64,000 nt of DNA from assembly GCA_004173475.1 (NCBI GenBank), contig SEBU01000001.1, positions 62,001 to 126,000 on the forward strand, written 5' to 3'. Source of the stretch: Gammaproteobacteria bacterium (GTDB lineage Bacteria; Pseudomonadota; Gammaproteobacteria; Pseudomonadales; Cellvibrionaceae). Shown here piece after piece: positions 37,573 through 47,389 of this stretch. Position 1 is the first letter of the stretch. Every line of letters begins with the position of its first letter. The notes below the pieces were generated by a model, which ran no database searches, had not been told where the DNA came from, and saw only the letters and a list, made by a program, of their open reading frames with translations. Position numbers and translations under genes: made by a program.

Positions 37573-39129
37573 TTATTCTACGGCAACGACTACTACCGAT
37601 TTCGCAGGCAACTTAACATTCAACTTGCCATTTTTTGCTGACGCGCTGAAGGGTGCAGGCTTGATAGTTTCAGGTTTTTCAAAAGTGTTATGAGCATCCA
37701 TAATTTTTGAAGTCAATATACGACCTTTCGCGCCTGACACTTTTTGGCTGCCAAGATTTACGGCCACATCCAAATCTTCTTTGGGATTAGCATTCACAAG
37801 CGCAACATAGATTTTACCGTCTACTCCTCGCGCTGCAGATGTACTAAGGCCAGGAATGCTGCTTGAGCCCAACGTGTATTTAGGATTGTTACTAATCGCG
37901 GTAGGTAACGAAGTAGCATTTTGGAATGGCTTGTACAAGTCAAAGGCATGATAAGTCGGTGTTAAAATCATCTTATCTTTATCAGTCAAAATCATTGCCT
38001 GCAACACGTTAACCATTTGCGCAATATTAGTCATACGCACGCGATCAGCATGAGCATGGAATATATTTAAATTCAAAGCCGCAACAATCGCATCACGCAA
38101 ACTGTTTTGTTGATAAAGGAAGCCCGGGTTGTCGCCTTTCTCTGTGTCGTACCAGGTGCCCCACTCATCCACATCAAACGCGATTTTTTTCTCAGGATCG
38201 TTTTTATCCATTACTTTTTTGTTATTGACAATGAATTCATCCATGCGCAAGGTACGCACCATGGTTGACATCCAATCCGCTTCAGAAAAATTAAGCGCAG
38301 CACCTTTCACTTTCCAATCGCTAGTGGGTAATGTGTAATAGTGAAAACTCACTGCATCAAAATTTAATGCCCAATCAGGTTTAATGTTGGCTGTTAAATA
38401 ATCTGCCCAGCTGGTGTCATCGGTATGACCACCACTTGCAATAAATTTGGGACGATTATTTTCAGGAGTTTTTAAGAAGCTGCCCCAGTGATTGTAGAGG
38501 CTGGTGAAGTAAGCTGGTGTCATATGGCCACCGCAGCCCCACGCCTCGTTACCAATTGCGAAATAAGAAATTTTCCATGGTTTATCGCGACCATTTTTAC
38601 GACGCAATTCTGCTAAGGTAGATTTTCCTTCAGCAGTCATGTATTCCAACCACTCAGCCATTTCTTGCGGAGTGCCTGTACCGAGATTGCCGTTTATATA
38701 AGCATCTGCACCAACCATTTCAGCAAGATCAAAAAATTCGTGTGTGCCCACCGCATTATTTTCTTCAACACCGCCCCAGTTAGTATTCACTTTTACCGGG
38801 CGATTAGCGCGTGGACCAATTCCGTCACGCCAGTGATATTCATCAGCAAAACAACCACCAGGCCAACGAATAAGAGGAACCTTCAAATCTTTTAGCGCAC
38901 CTACTACGTCGTTACGCCAACCTTTAGTATTGGGAATTTTGGAGTCGGGACCAACCCAGATACCTTCGTAAATTCCACGGCCTAAGTGCTCGGCGAATTG
39001 GCCATAAATATCTTTATGAATAATGGGACCAGGTTTTTGTACATCCACAACTACTTCAGCTTTATCGGCTGCAAAAACACTTGCGGCTACAAAGCCAAGA
39101 CTCAATAGGCTTGCCTTGAGTTTTAACAT
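37573..39129 (-). CDS. Secreted alpha-L-arabinofuranosidase, GH51
   Basis: Releases terminal alpha-L-arabinofuranose from arabinan, arabinoxylan or oligosaccharides. 518 residues from the ATG preceded by TTGGAGAA; an ATG four codons upstream is also possible. Signal peptide ends near ASVFA (residue 20), so the enzyme is exported, while many GH51 enzymes are cytosolic. The (beta/alpha)8 domain has the acid/base Glu in AIGNEAWGCGG and the nucleophile Glu in DVDEWGTWYD; WPGGCFADEYHWRDGIG is a strong family mark. The C-terminal beta-sandwich follows. It is read in the same direction as the GH3 gene but behind its own terminator. Confidence 0.94.
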   Translation of the reverse strand: MLKLKASLLSLGFVAASVFAADKAEVVVDVQKPGPIIHKDIYGQFAEHLGRGIYEGIWVGPDSKIPNTKGWRNDVVGALKDLKVPLIRWPGGCFADEYHWRDGIGPRANRPVKVNTNWGGVEENNAVGTHEFFDLAEMVGADAYINGNLGTGTPQEMAEWLEYMTAEGKSTLAELRRKNGRDKPWKISYFAIGNEAWGCGGHMTPAYFTSLYNHWGSFLKTPENNRPKFIASGGHTDDTSWADYLTANIKPDWALNFDAVSFHYYTLPTSDWKVKGAALNFSEADWMSTMVRTLRMDEFIVNNKKVMDKNDPEKKIAFDVDEWGTWYDTEKGDNPGFLYQQNSLRDAIVAALNLNIFHAHADRVRMTNIAQMVNVLQAMILTDKDKMILTPTYHAFDLYKPFQNATSLPTAISNNPKYTLGSSSIPGLSTSAARGVDGKIYVALVNANPKEDLDVAVNLGSQKVSGAKGRILTSKIMDAHNTFEKPETIKPAPFSASAKNGKLNVKLPAKSVVVVAVE

Positions 39130-39261
39130 AGGATTCTCCAAATAAGTTTTTTGTTATGTCTCTCTTTACTGCTCTTTTTTTTGCAACGCAATCATAACGT
39201 TTTAAATGTTATTATCATATAAGTTTACAAAAATTTTACTTGAGCGTGAAAGGGACGCCAA

Positions 39262-39293
39262 TAAAAAAGCCGAACCTGTGACGGTCGGCTTTA
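39262..39293 (-). terminator. Intrinsic terminator of GH3 gene
   Basis: On the minus strand AAAGCCGACC and GGTTCGGCTTT form a stem with a one-base bulge, followed by a T-run. It separates the GH3 gene from GH51. Confidence 0.8.
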
Positions 39294-39323
39294 ATACTAG
39301 GCGATATTTTTTGTTAAAAAAAA

Positions 39324-41579
39324 TTATTGAATAAATTTGCCGTTCACATCTAAAGTCATAGCGCCTAAATGCACAATAACACTGCTCGCGTTTGCATCAG
39401 TGGCATCCGCTGCGAGAATTATTTTGTAATCGCCTTCAGCAATTTTCCAGGTTTTTGAAGCCGTCTCGTAAACACCAACCAAACGTGGATCAACAACAAC
39501 GCTCGCGGTTTTACTCGCTCCCGCTTTTAATTCCACTTTTTGGAAGCCGCCTAAACGCTTCGGCGATTCCCATTTTGCCGTTACCGGAGCAACATAAACT
39601 TGAGCAACTTCTTTCCCTGCAAGCGACCCGGTATTTTTAACCGTGAAGCTGGCATTGATCAGGCCTTTTTTCACATCTGCTTTTAAATTCGAAAAAGCAA
39701 ACTCGGTGTAGGACAAACCATGACCAAAAGGAAATAAAGGTTTAAGACCTTTTAAATCAAACCATTTGTATCCAACCGCTGCACCTTCTTTATATTCAAC
39801 GGTAAAACGCGCGTTACGTACTTCAGGATAGCCATCCAACACTGGTCTGGGTAATTGTGATTCAGACGCTGGGAAAGTTGCGGGCAAATGTCCTGATGGA
39901 TTCACTTCGCCGAATAACACGCGTGCTATCGCCTCGCCACCTTGCGTGCCTGGATACCAAGCTTCAACGGCCGCGCCAACGCTACCAAGCCATGGCATAA
40001 GTACAGGCCCACCGGTTTGTAGAACTACAACAGTTTTAGCGTTGGCTTTAGCCACTGCGTCCACTAATGCATCTTGATTATCGGGCAGTGACAAATTCGG
40101 TACATCGATCGATTCTGCAGTCCACTGATTAGCAAACACCAACACCACATCACTTTCAGCCGCCAATTTTGCAGCCGCAGCCAAGTCGCTGCCGTCGTGA
40201 TAAGTAACGCTTGCTTGCGGTACGCGCGCTTGAATCGCTTTTAATGGTGACGATGGGTAATACAGCATCGGACCAGGGAATACGCTTGGGCCACCTTTGA
40301 ATGCCGCTCCACCTACAGGATAAACTTGTGACGAACCGCCACCGGAGAGAACACCAACATCAGCATGCGAACCGATAATGGCGATTTTCTTTGCAGTTTT
40401 ATTTAACGGTAAAAGTTTGTTGTCATTTTTCAACAACACCATGCTCTCTTCCGCATCTTTTTGAGTAACAGCTGCGTGAGCTTTGAAATTAATTGCACCG
40501 GGATTAGGTGAAACCGGATTATCAATCACACCAAATTCAAACATGGCATGGAGAACACGACGCACCATATCGTCAAATCGCGCTTCTGAAACCCAACCAT
40601 TTTGAACAGCTTCTTTAAGCGCTCCACCAAAATATTCTGAATGGTCGAAGGGAATACCTGATTGTTGATCCAAGCCGTTGTTAGCAGCTTGTGTTGTGCT
40701 GTGAGTAGCGCCCCAATCCGACATTACCCAGCCTTTGAAACCCCAATCTTTCTTCAAGACTTCATTGAGGAGATAATCACTTTCGCACGCGTATACACCG
40801 TTAACACGATTGTAGGCACACATGACTGAGCCGGGATTACCCTCTTCTTTTGCAATTTGCAAAGCCAGCAGATCCGACATGCGCGCAGATTGATCGTCAA
40901 TCTTAACATCGAGGCTAAAGCGCCCTGTCTCCTGATCATTAAATGCGTAATGTTTTAACGTGGAGACGATTTGATTGGATTGAATACCGCGAATTTGCGC
41001 GCCTACAATTTGCCCTGCCAACAAAGGGTCTTCACCTGCGTATTCAAAATTGCGACCGTTGCGTGGCTCACGCATGATATTCACGCCGCCGGCCAACTGC
41101 ACGTTGAACCCAAATGAACGGGATTCTGAACCGATCATGGCTCCGCCTTCATAGGCAGTTTTCAGATCCCAGGTTGCAGCAGTGGCAATACCGGATGGCA
41201 AAGCAGTCGCTTCACGTACAATCGGGCCGCTTTGACTTGCAACACCAATGCCGGCATCTGCCTCCCATATATTAGGGATACCTAAACGCGGAATACCATA
41301 AAAGAATCCTGCGGATTGAGGGTACGACTCAACCGGACGTTTAAATTCTTTCCAATCTGCATCATGACCGAAATAACCCATTAACAACTTGAGTTTTTCG
41401 TCTATTGTCATTTCTTTCAAAACCAGATTTGCGCGTTGCTCCGGCGACAATTTTTTGTTCATCCAGGCGTGCGGCGCATCTACACTTACCTTTTTCGGAG
41501 CTTCAATAGCGAAGGCAGGTACTGTGGCAGCTAGCGCAACAGCGATAGTCAACAAACTGATTTTTTTTCGAAAAACCAT
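39324..41579 (-). CDS. Secreted glycoside hydrolase family 3 (beta-glucosidase or related)
   Basis: A 751-residue exported GH3 enzyme. Signal peptide ends at VPAFA (residue 24). The (beta/alpha)8 domain has the substrate-binding KHYAFNDQETGR and the nucleophile Asp in GWVMSDWGATHS. The alpha/beta sandwich follows (IGSHADVGVLSGGGSSQV). The C-terminus is a fibronectin III-like domain (VAQVYVAPVTAKWESPKRL). Beta-glucosidase is the most common activity with this layout, but beta-xylosidase or other exo-activities cannot be excluded. GAGGAA lies upstream of the ATG. Confidence 0.92.
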   Translation of the reverse strand: MVFRKKISLLTIAVALAATVPAFAIEAPKKVSVDAPHAWMNKKLSPEQRANLVLKEMTIDEKLKLLMGYFGHDADWKEFKRPVESYPQSAGFFYGIPRLGIPNIWEADAGIGVASQSGPIVREATALPSGIATAATWDLKTAYEGGAMIGSESRSFGFNVQLAGGVNIMREPRNGRNFEYAGEDPLLAGQIVGAQIRGIQSNQIVSTLKHYAFNDQETGRFSLDVKIDDQSARMSDLLALQIAKEEGNPGSVMCAYNRVNGVYACESDYLLNEVLKKDWGFKGWVMSDWGATHSTTQAANNGLDQQSGIPFDHSEYFGGALKEAVQNGWVSEARFDDMVRRVLHAMFEFGVIDNPVSPNPGAINFKAHAAVTQKDAEESMVLLKNDNKLLPLNKTAKKIAIIGSHADVGVLSGGGSSQVYPVGGAAFKGGPSVFPGPMLYYPSSPLKAIQARVPQASVTYHDGSDLAAAAKLAAESDVVLVFANQWTAESIDVPNLSLPDNQDALVDAVAKANAKTVVVLQTGGPVLMPWLGSVGAAVEAWYPGTQGGEAIARVLFGEVNPSGHLPATFPASESQLPRPVLDGYPEVRNARFTVEYKEGAAVGYKWFDLKGLKPLFPFGHGLSYTEFAFSNLKADVKKGLINASFTVKNTGSLAGKEVAQVYVAPVTAKWESPKRLGGFQKVELKAGASKTASVVVDPRLVGVYETASKTWKIAEGDYKIILAADATDANASSVIVHLGAMTLDVNGKFIQ

Positions 41580-41945
41580 ACAACTTCCTCAATAGGTTTG
41601 AGTGATTGAAAAGATCATAATTAAAAATTGGATGAATCAGCCACGAATAAGAATGGCCAATTTAAATTGGGTGCAATCATAGCCGCTGCAGATAGGGCAA
41701 CCCTGCTTTTTACCAATATTTACGTGTTCTGAATAAAAAATAACCGCTACTGATGTGGCGGTTATTCATAGTGAATCATCTCTACAACGGGATTTTAACC
41801 GTCAAATTCTGCCAATTGTTGCCTTTTTTTTATGTTCGATACAAGTGAAACCTTATAGGCAGCTTGGAGAATATGAGCGAGGACTTAAATCAATGAGTTG
41901 CGGTCAGAAATCTGGAAAATTTATAGTCCGACCCATCGCACGGCT
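41580..41945. other. 366-bp intergenic region, GH3 to pentapeptide gene
   Basis: AT-rich, with the GH3 promoter expected at the left and the pentapeptide-gene terminator at 41732-41766. A short plus-strand reading frame over the right half shows no conserved features and no SD. I see nothing else. Confidence 0.5.
41732..41766 (-). terminator. Terminator downstream of pentapeptide-repeat gene
   Basis: On the minus strand AATAACCGC and GCGGTTATT form a 9-bp stem followed by TTTTTATTC. It is about 180 bp after the pentapeptide-repeat stop. Confidence 0.75.
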
Positions 41946-42293
41946 TTAGCGCTGGTAACGAACGCGAATTCCCAGATCAAAAGACAAACGAATTTCATCC
42001 GCCGAAAGTTCAGCAGGGAAATAACAACCTGAAATATGCGCTTGGCAAAAGCTTGCGCCTTCGAGATTGGTATTGCGGAAATCGACACCACGCAAATCTG
42101 CACCGCGAAAATAAGCATTGCTTAAATCCAGACCATCAGCATCCATATCACGTAAATCAAGACCGCGAAAATCTCCTGCTGCTAATTTTCCTTCCGTGGA
42201 TTCGCCCGCTGCTTTGCGTTTATTAAATTCATCAATTTGCTCAGCGCGTAATAAGTCATACAGAGAATTGTGATGTACGATCGGCTTGGTCAT
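41946..42293 (-). CDS. Small pentapeptide-repeat protein
   Basis: A 115-residue protein with about ten pentapeptide repeats in the middle (GDFRGLDLRDMDADGLDLSN, AYFRGADLRGVDFRNTNLEG; pattern A(D/N)Lxx), which fold as a right-handed beta-helix. Charged N- and C-terminal tails flank them. Some pentapeptide proteins mimic DNA and protect gyrase; this one is short and its role is unknown. AGGAG precedes the ATG. Confidence 0.82.
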   Translation of the reverse strand: MTKPIVHHNSLYDLLRAEQIDEFNKRKAAGESTEGKLAAGDFRGLDLRDMDADGLDLSNAYFRGADLRGVDFRNTNLEGASFCQAHISGCYFPAELSADEIRLSFDLGIRVRYQR

Positions 42294-42646
42294 AACAGCT
42301 CCTGAATTATCAACATCTCAACAGAGGTGAATCAAATTAAACCCACGCCATTTGACTATAGCCCAATGCGCCGATTTTGCGCAGCTTCCAACAAGGTGAG
42401 ATTAATTTTTACCGCTTGATGGCAATTTAATTTAACAGACGGTAGACTGCCATGAAGCTGTATTAAGCAGTAGCGCCGCAACTTTTAAAGACATCAGAGC
42501 GCAACCCTTCGGTCATTACCCTCAAACGCAATCAATTGGATTCACTACGCTTAACTGTGTCATTTAACCCTATCCTTTGAGAAGCGCACCATCAAACCAA
42601 AGCTCGGGGTCGTTACCCTGAAAAAAGCCGCTGAGGACTTGTGAGA
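42294..42646. other. 353-bp intergenic region upstream of uxaC
   Basis: Divergent promoter region of the pentapeptide gene and uxaC. It contains an imperfect direct repeat, GGTCATTACCCTCAAA at 42511 and GGTCGTTACCCTGAAA at 42608, 97 bp apart. No clear operator for a hexuronate regulator is seen. Confidence 0.5.
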
Positions 42647-44062
42647 ATGCAATTTATTCACGACGATTTTTTACTTGATACGGAACAAGCGAAAGAGCTG
42701 TATCACAATTACGCCAAACACATGCCGATCATTGATTACCACTGTCATCTTCAACCGGAGCAAGTGGGCGACAACAAACAGTTTCGTAATTTATCCGAAG
42801 TTTGGCTTGCCGGTGATCACTACAAATGGCGCGCTATGCGCTCCAACGGAGTGGACGAACGTTACTGTACTGGCGATGCCAGCGATTGGGAAAAATTTGA
42901 AAAGTGGTGCGAAACTGTTCCCTACACTCTTCGTAATCCGCTCTATCACTGGACTCATCTCGAATTACGTAAGCCCTTCGGTATCACCGACCGTTTGCTC
43001 GATAGCAGCAACGCTAAACGCACCTGGGATCAATGTAATGAATTGCTTGCAACACCTGAATTCCGCGCGCGCGGTTTAATGGAACAAGCGAATGTGAAAA
43101 TGGTGTGTACTACTGATGACCCGATTGACGATCTCGAGCACCATAAAAAAGTAGCAGCTGATAAAACATTTAAATCCGCAATGCTTCCCACATGGCGGCC
43201 TGACCGCGCTATGGCGGTTGAAGATGCAGCTGCCTATAACAAATATATTGATCGTTTAGCTAATGTTGCTGATACACACATTGCTACTTTCGATGACTTG
43301 ATGGCAGCGCTACAAAAACGTCATGATTACTTCCACGAAAATGGCTGCCGCTTATCAGATCATGGTCTGGAAACTGTTTACGCAACTGATTACACCACCG
43401 AAGAAATAAAAACGATTTTTGCGAAAGTTCGTGGCGGAAATAATTTAACTCCAGGAGAAATCGAAAAATTTCAGTCAGCCATGATGATCGAATTTGCATT
43501 ACAAGATCACGCTAAGGGTTGGGTTCAACAATTTCATATTGGCGCTATTCGCAACAACAATCCACGTTTGTTCCGCACCATTGGCGCAGATACGGGTTTC
43601 GATTCCATCGGTGATCACAATTACGCAAAACCTTTGGCAAAATTTTTGGGCAAATTGGATAGCGAAAACCGCTTGGCCAAAACCATTATTTATAATTTGA
43701 ACCCGCGCGATAACGAAATGATCGGCACCATGATTGGTAACTTCCAGGACGGCTCATCCGCGGGGAAAATTCAGTTTGGTAGCGGTTGGTGGTTTCTGGA
43801 CCAAATGGAAGGCATGACTCGTCAAATTGAGTCGCTCAGCCAATTAGGTTTAATCAGTCGCTTTGTAGGAATGCTAACCGACAGCCGCAGCTTCCTAAGT
43901 TATTCACGTCACGAATATTTCCGTCGTATTTTATGCGGAATTTTTGGCCGCGATATGGCAAAAGGTTTGGTACCTAACGACACCAAAATGGTTGGAAAAA
44001 TGATTCAAGACATTAGTCTTAACAACGCAAAAAATTATTTTCCTTTTAAGGTTCCGGATTAG
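42647..44062 (+). CDS. uxaC: Uronate isomerase
   Basis: Isomerises glucuronate and galacturonate to fructuronate and tagaturonate, the first step of hexuronate breakdown after pectin or glucuronoxylan digestion. 471 residues from the ATG after GAGGA, near the 470 of E. coli UxaC; a GTG two codons upstream is the alternative. Metal-binding DYHCHLQPEQ at the N-terminus, GDHYKWRAMRSNGV, TTDDPIDDLEHH and GMLTDSRSFLSYSRHEYFRR are family signatures. No other uronate genes (uxaA, uxaB, kdg) are adjacent. Confidence 0.96.
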   Translation: MQFIHDDFLLDTEQAKELYHNYAKHMPIIDYHCHLQPEQVGDNKQFRNLSEVWLAGDHYKWRAMRSNGVDERYCTGDASDWEKFEKWCETVPYTLRNPLYHWTHLELRKPFGITDRLLDSSNAKRTWDQCNELLATPEFRARGLMEQANVKMVCTTDDPIDDLEHHKKVAADKTFKSAMLPTWRPDRAMAVEDAAAYNKYIDRLANVADTHIATFDDLMAALQKRHDYFHENGCRLSDHGLETVYATDYTTEEIKTIFAKVRGGNNLTPGEIEKFQSAMMIEFALQDHAKGWVQQFHIGAIRNNNPRLFRTIGADTGFDSIGDHNYAKPLAKFLGKLDSENRLAKTIIYNLNPRDNEMIGTMIGNFQDGSSAGKIQFGSGWWFLDQMEGMTRQIESLSQLGLISRFVGMLTDSRSFLSYSRHEYFRRILCGIFGRDMAKGLVPNDTKMVGKMIQDISLNNAKNYFPFKVPD

Positions 44063-44108
44063 TTTTGTATTCTGGCAAGTGAATAATTTATGTTGATGTA
44101 ACTTGTTG

Positions 44109-44135
44109 AGCCCAGCTATGCTGGGCTTAATTTTT
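44109..44135 (+). terminator. Intrinsic terminator of uxaC
   Basis: AGCCCAGC and GCTGGGCT form an 8-bp GC-rich stem with a TAT loop, followed by TAATTTTT. Confidence 0.88.
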
Positions 44136-44193
44136 GCTGTACCAACTTTTGTACATTTCAAATATCCGTTAAAAATTTCTGTTCTATTAAATA

Positions 44194-44209
44194 GGGAGTC
44201 GTCATCCCC
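44194..44209. repeat. Partial copy of purH-purD type repeat
   Basis: GGGAGTCGTCATCC matches the outer edge of the palindromic element between purH and purD over 14 bases; the rest of the element is missing. Likely a remnant of the same repeat family. Confidence 0.5.
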
Positions 44210-44285
44210 TGCCTAACCAGGTATTTTGAAATCCGACTAACGCAGCATTAGACGATAGAAATTAATATTTTTACTGAGACAAATC

Positions 44286-45245
44286 GTGATTACCGATTCA
44301 CCACTCGCCACCCTCAGCTTTGCTTTTTCCGTAACAGCACCAATTTTTGTGATGTTGATGCTTGGCATTGTTTTAAAACGCACGCGAATGATTACCGATG
44401 ACTTTATAAAAGTCGCCTCGCAATTGGTTTATAACATGGGCTTACCCGTTATGTTATTCACCACCTGCGCCACCGCGCACTTCGGTGAAATGGCGGAACC
44501 AAATCTGTTGATTGCATTTAGCCTGATGACAGTCGTCGTATTTATGGGAAGTTTATTGACTGCACATTGGCACTGTGAAGATGTACGGGATCACGGCGTT
44601 TTTATTCAGGGAGCTTTCCGTGGGAATTTGGTGATTCTAGGTTTGGCATTTTGTGCAAACGCCTACGGTGAACAAGGGCTTGCGATTGCGGCGTTACCGG
44701 TAGCTATGACCGTATTTGTTTATAACGTATTGTCAGTCTATGTGCTCAACCGCAGTTTGCATGCTGCTAATAGTTCGCTCAAACCGACATTAATTGGCAT
44801 TGCAAAAAACCCATTAATCATCGCCATTTTTCTCGGCTTGATTATTAACGCAGTCAATATCAGCTTACCTAAAGTGTTATTAGACAGCGGGAAATATTTA
44901 AGCCAAATGGTCTTGCCACTTGCGTTGATTTGTATTGGTGGCGCATTGGATTTATCAAAATTCAAATCATTGGATTCCGCTACATTAGGTGCAAGCATAT
45001 GGAAACTCTTGCTATCTCCATTGATAGCATGTGCTCTTGCGATAGCATTAAATGTTCGTGGTGAAAGCCTGGCTATTTTATTTTTGTTAGCAGCATCGCC
45101 CACCGCAACCATTAGCTTTGTGATGGTGCAAGCAATGAATGGCAATACGAAGTTAGCAGCCAATATTATTGTACAAACAACCTTGGGTTCAATGCTTACG
45201 GTAACTTTAGGTTTGTGGATGTTACAACGATGGGGATTAATTTAA
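44286..45245 (+). CDS. AEC family transporter (auxin efflux carrier-like)
   Basis: A 319-residue membrane protein with about ten transmembrane helices in two inverted halves, typical of the AEC family in bacteria (APIFVMLMLGIVLKRTRMI at the start; LPLALICIGGALDLSKFKS in the second half; LAASPTATISFVMVQAMNGN near the end). Characterised members transport organic acids such as malate or malonate; the substrate here is unknown. A GTG start is used with a weak SD. Convergent with the DUF2802 gene across 6 bp. Confidence 0.9.
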   Translation: MITDSPLATLSFAFSVTAPIFVMLMLGIVLKRTRMITDDFIKVASQLVYNMGLPVMLFTTCATAHFGEMAEPNLLIAFSLMTVVVFMGSLLTAHWHCEDVRDHGVFIQGAFRGNLVILGLAFCANAYGEQGLAIAALPVAMTVFVYNVLSVYVLNRSLHAANSSLKPTLIGIAKNPLIIAIFLGLIINAVNISLPKVLLDSGKYLSQMVLPLALICIGGALDLSKFKSLDSATLGASIWKLLLSPLIACALAIALNVRGESLAILFLLAASPTATISFVMVQAMNGNTKLAANIIVQTTLGSMLTVTLGLWMLQRWGLI

Positions 45246-45251
45246 GAAAAA

Positions 45252-45650
45252 TTAATTAGCATTGTCCGCGTTAGATTGCATCATTTGAATTAAAGAAGCT
45301 TCAGCACGAGATAAGCCACAACGACGCGCGACCTCTTCTGCATCTAAACCCAACTTGAACAATTGTGCCGCTTGCGAATAAGGTTGGAAATCTTCGTCGT
45401 TGTAGTAATCGATTTTTTTATCTGCCTTTTGCGCTTCTTGCAAGCGCTTTTCCATAGCCAGTAAACGTTGCCCCATCCCCACCGAACCGCTAGAGGACAT
45501 AGCCAAATCGCGCGCAAATTTTTGAAGCGCTTGTTCCGTTTGTACTTGCTGAGCTTTTGCGACGTTTAAACTTTTAAGCGAAACAATCAGGGCAACCACA
45601 CTGACAAGCAAACATACAGCCAATCCAATTTCTAATGGCGTTAATTGCAT
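45252..45650 (-). CDS. DUF2802 protein at end of chemotaxis cluster
   Basis: A 132-residue protein with one N-terminal transmembrane helix (IGLAVCLLVSVVALIVSL), a helical/coiled region and a C-terminal DUF2802 helix-turn-helix-like motif (AAQLFKLGLDAEEVARRCGL). The family commonly follows cheW in Pseudomonas chemotaxis operons. Its function is not established. It lies about 240 bp after cheW and may have its own promoter. Confidence 0.82.
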   Translation of the reverse strand: MQLTPLEIGLAVCLLVSVVALIVSLKSLNVAKAQQVQTEQALQKFARDLAMSSSGSVGMGQRLLAMEKRLQEAQKADKKIDYYNDEDFQPYSQAAQLFKLGLDAEEVARRCGLSRAEASLIQMMQSNADNAN

Positions 45651-45700
45651 TTTATCTCCGACAACATCTATATTTTAGATTCTAATTTTTGTGATGATAG

Positions 45701-45729
45701 CAAGGTACTTTTACTGACAAGGTACTTTT
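45701..45729. repeat. Short direct repeat between cheW and DUF2802
   Basis: CAAGGTACTTTT occurs twice with a 17-bp period in the intergenic region. It may be a tandem binding site or a small duplication. Confidence 0.45.
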
Positions 45730-45892
45730 GTTGAAAAAAAAGTAGTTAGCAAGAAAGGAGTTTGCGATAGATCATAGTTTGCATCCATGTAAACTACCTT
45801 TCAGGCGGCTTTTCGCCATGCAAATTTGTTCTCACAATTTCTGACTTTTTGATAATGAAAAATAACGCAGCTAGCGCGCAAAAAGTGTTTAT

Positions 45893-46378
45893 CTAAACAT
45901 CTTCTAATTCGTTCCACTCTTCACTTGTTAGCAACTTATTCAACTCAATTAAAATAAGCAACTCATTATTTTTGTGGCAAACGCCTTGAATAAATTTCGC
46001 CGATTCTTCGTTACCGACATTAGGCGCCATTTCTATTTCTGATTGACGCAAATAAACAACCTCTGCAACGCTATCCACCAAAATACCAATTACGTGGCGA
46101 TCAGTTTCTATAATTACAATACGAGTGTTATCAGTGATGTCGCCACTTGGCAAATTAAAACGATGACGCGTGTCAATGACAGTCACTACATTGCCGCGTA
46201 AATTAATAATTCCCAATACGTAAGAAGGCGCGCCAGGCACGGGTGCAATTTCGGTATAGCGTAATACTTCCTGCACTTGCATTACGTTGATGCCGTAAGT
46301 TTCGCCATCCAAACGGAATGTCACCCACTGTAGAACCGGATCATCAGTGCCTTTATTTTTTGCTACATCAGTCGCCAT
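45893..46378 (-). CDS. cheW: Chemotaxis coupling protein CheW
   Basis: Adaptor between chemoreceptors and CheA. 161 residues, standard length. A CheW fold is visible throughout: FRLDGETYGINVMQVQEVL, IINLRGNVVTVIDTRHR, VIETDRHVIGILVDSVAEVV. The acidic C-terminus (SEEWNELEDV) is usual. GAGGAA precedes the ATG. It follows parP on the same strand. Confidence 0.95.
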   Translation of the reverse strand: MATDVAKNKGTDDPVLQWVTFRLDGETYGINVMQVQEVLRYTEIAPVPGAPSYVLGIINLRGNVVTVIDTRHRFNLPSGDITDNTRIVIIETDRHVIGILVDSVAEVVYLRQSEIEMAPNVGNEESAKFIQGVCHKNNELLILIELNKLLTSEEWNELEDV

Positions 46379-46477
46379 AAAAAAATTCCTCGGGAGCTAT
46401 GCCTGAATTCAAGGTGCACGGCTCAAAAATGTGATTAGTCGCTATAACTATAGTCGAGGCTGCATCCTCTGCCAGTC

Positions 46478-47389
46478 TTACGCCCGCGATTTCAACGCAT
46501 TCTTATCGGCGTCCATCAGCATCTGGCCAATCATGGGAATATCCAGCAAGGCACACATATGTTCCTTCACTGTTCCCGCAAGCCAGGGACGCTTGCTGCG
46601 ATCAGTGCGCCATTTAACGTCGTCCGGCTTCAGGCTTATCGGCTGATTCACAGAATCAACCGCAAGCCCCCAGGGAACACCGTTAATAGACACGACATAC
46701 TTTGCGTTCTTCACAAAATTTTCATCGTAGCGTTCAGGCATTACAAATTTCGCAGTATTCACTGTTCGGATTTTGCCCTGGGGTGTGGGTTGAAATCCCA
46801 TAAACCAATCAGCCTGCCCAAACAACGGCGTAAGTTCATCGGTAATAGGTTGTATCTGCCCCAATGAAATTAATGGAACGGCGAGAGTCAAACCAGACAC
46901 TTTAAAAAGAAGTACATCAAAGCGAGACTGAGCCCATTGCGGAAGACCATTTGGCAACCACTCTAGTCCAGGCATTTGAAATTGTTGCGACACTAACTCG
47001 GACTCGATCACCGCCGGAGTTTCGAGCGTTCGTGTTTCCACAACAGGAGCAGCGGTTTCAATCACCCACTCCTGGATTTCCCTTGGGTTTTCTACGAACG
47101 ATGTCTTAACTTTAACGATAGGTGCAACCACAATGTGCGGTTGCGCGCTGCTCAATAATTTTTGCAACTTTTCTTTTTTATCTGCATCGGGTTCTGCATA
47201 TTCTGGACTTCGCGAACTTTCTACCTTGCGCGAAACAGCCGCCTTTATAACAGGAGTTCTAATTTCATTTTTTATCACCGGAGTGGAGATAATTTTTTCG
47301 CGCATGTCCTCCGGCAATAACTCATCCGACGGCAAAAGCTCATCAAAATAATTCTGCAAACTATCGAAGGGATTTTTTATATCACTCAC
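46478..47389 (-). CDS. parP: CheW-domain protein, ParP-like array-positioning factor
   Basis: A 303-residue protein. The first 130 residues are charged and probably disordered. The C-terminal half is a CheW-like domain (WLPNGLPQWAQSRFDVLLFK, SINGVPWGLAVDSVNQPISL). In Vibrio and Pseudomonas the gene next to the ParA-like parC encodes ParP, which links the pole-localising ParC to CheA arrays. The start overlaps the parC stop by 4 bp, as expected for such a pair. The symbol is assigned by context and architecture. Confidence 0.8.
   Translation of the reverse strand: MSDIKNPFDSLQNYFDELLPSDELLPEDMREKIISTPVIKNEIRTPVIKAAVSRKVESSRSPEYAEPDADKKEKLQKLLSSAQPHIVVAPIVKVKTSFVENPREIQEWVIETAAPVVETRTLETPAVIESELVSQQFQMPGLEWLPNGLPQWAQSRFDVLLFKVSGLTLAVPLISLGQIQPITDELTPLFGQADWFMGFQPTPQGKIRTVNTAKFVMPERYDENFVKNAKYVVSINGVPWGLAVDSVNQPISLKPDDVKWRTDRSKRPWLAGTVKEHMCALLDIPMIGQMLMDADKNALKSRA

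Noticed and set aside
41755-41949. A 64-codon plus-strand frame between GH3 and the pentapeptide gene
   Set aside because: It starts inside a terminator stem, has no SD and shows no conserved pattern.
45651-45892. A sigma-28 promoter ahead of the DUF2802 gene or other chemotaxis genes
   Set aside because: No good TAAA-N15-GCCGATAA match was found in the intergenic stretches I read.
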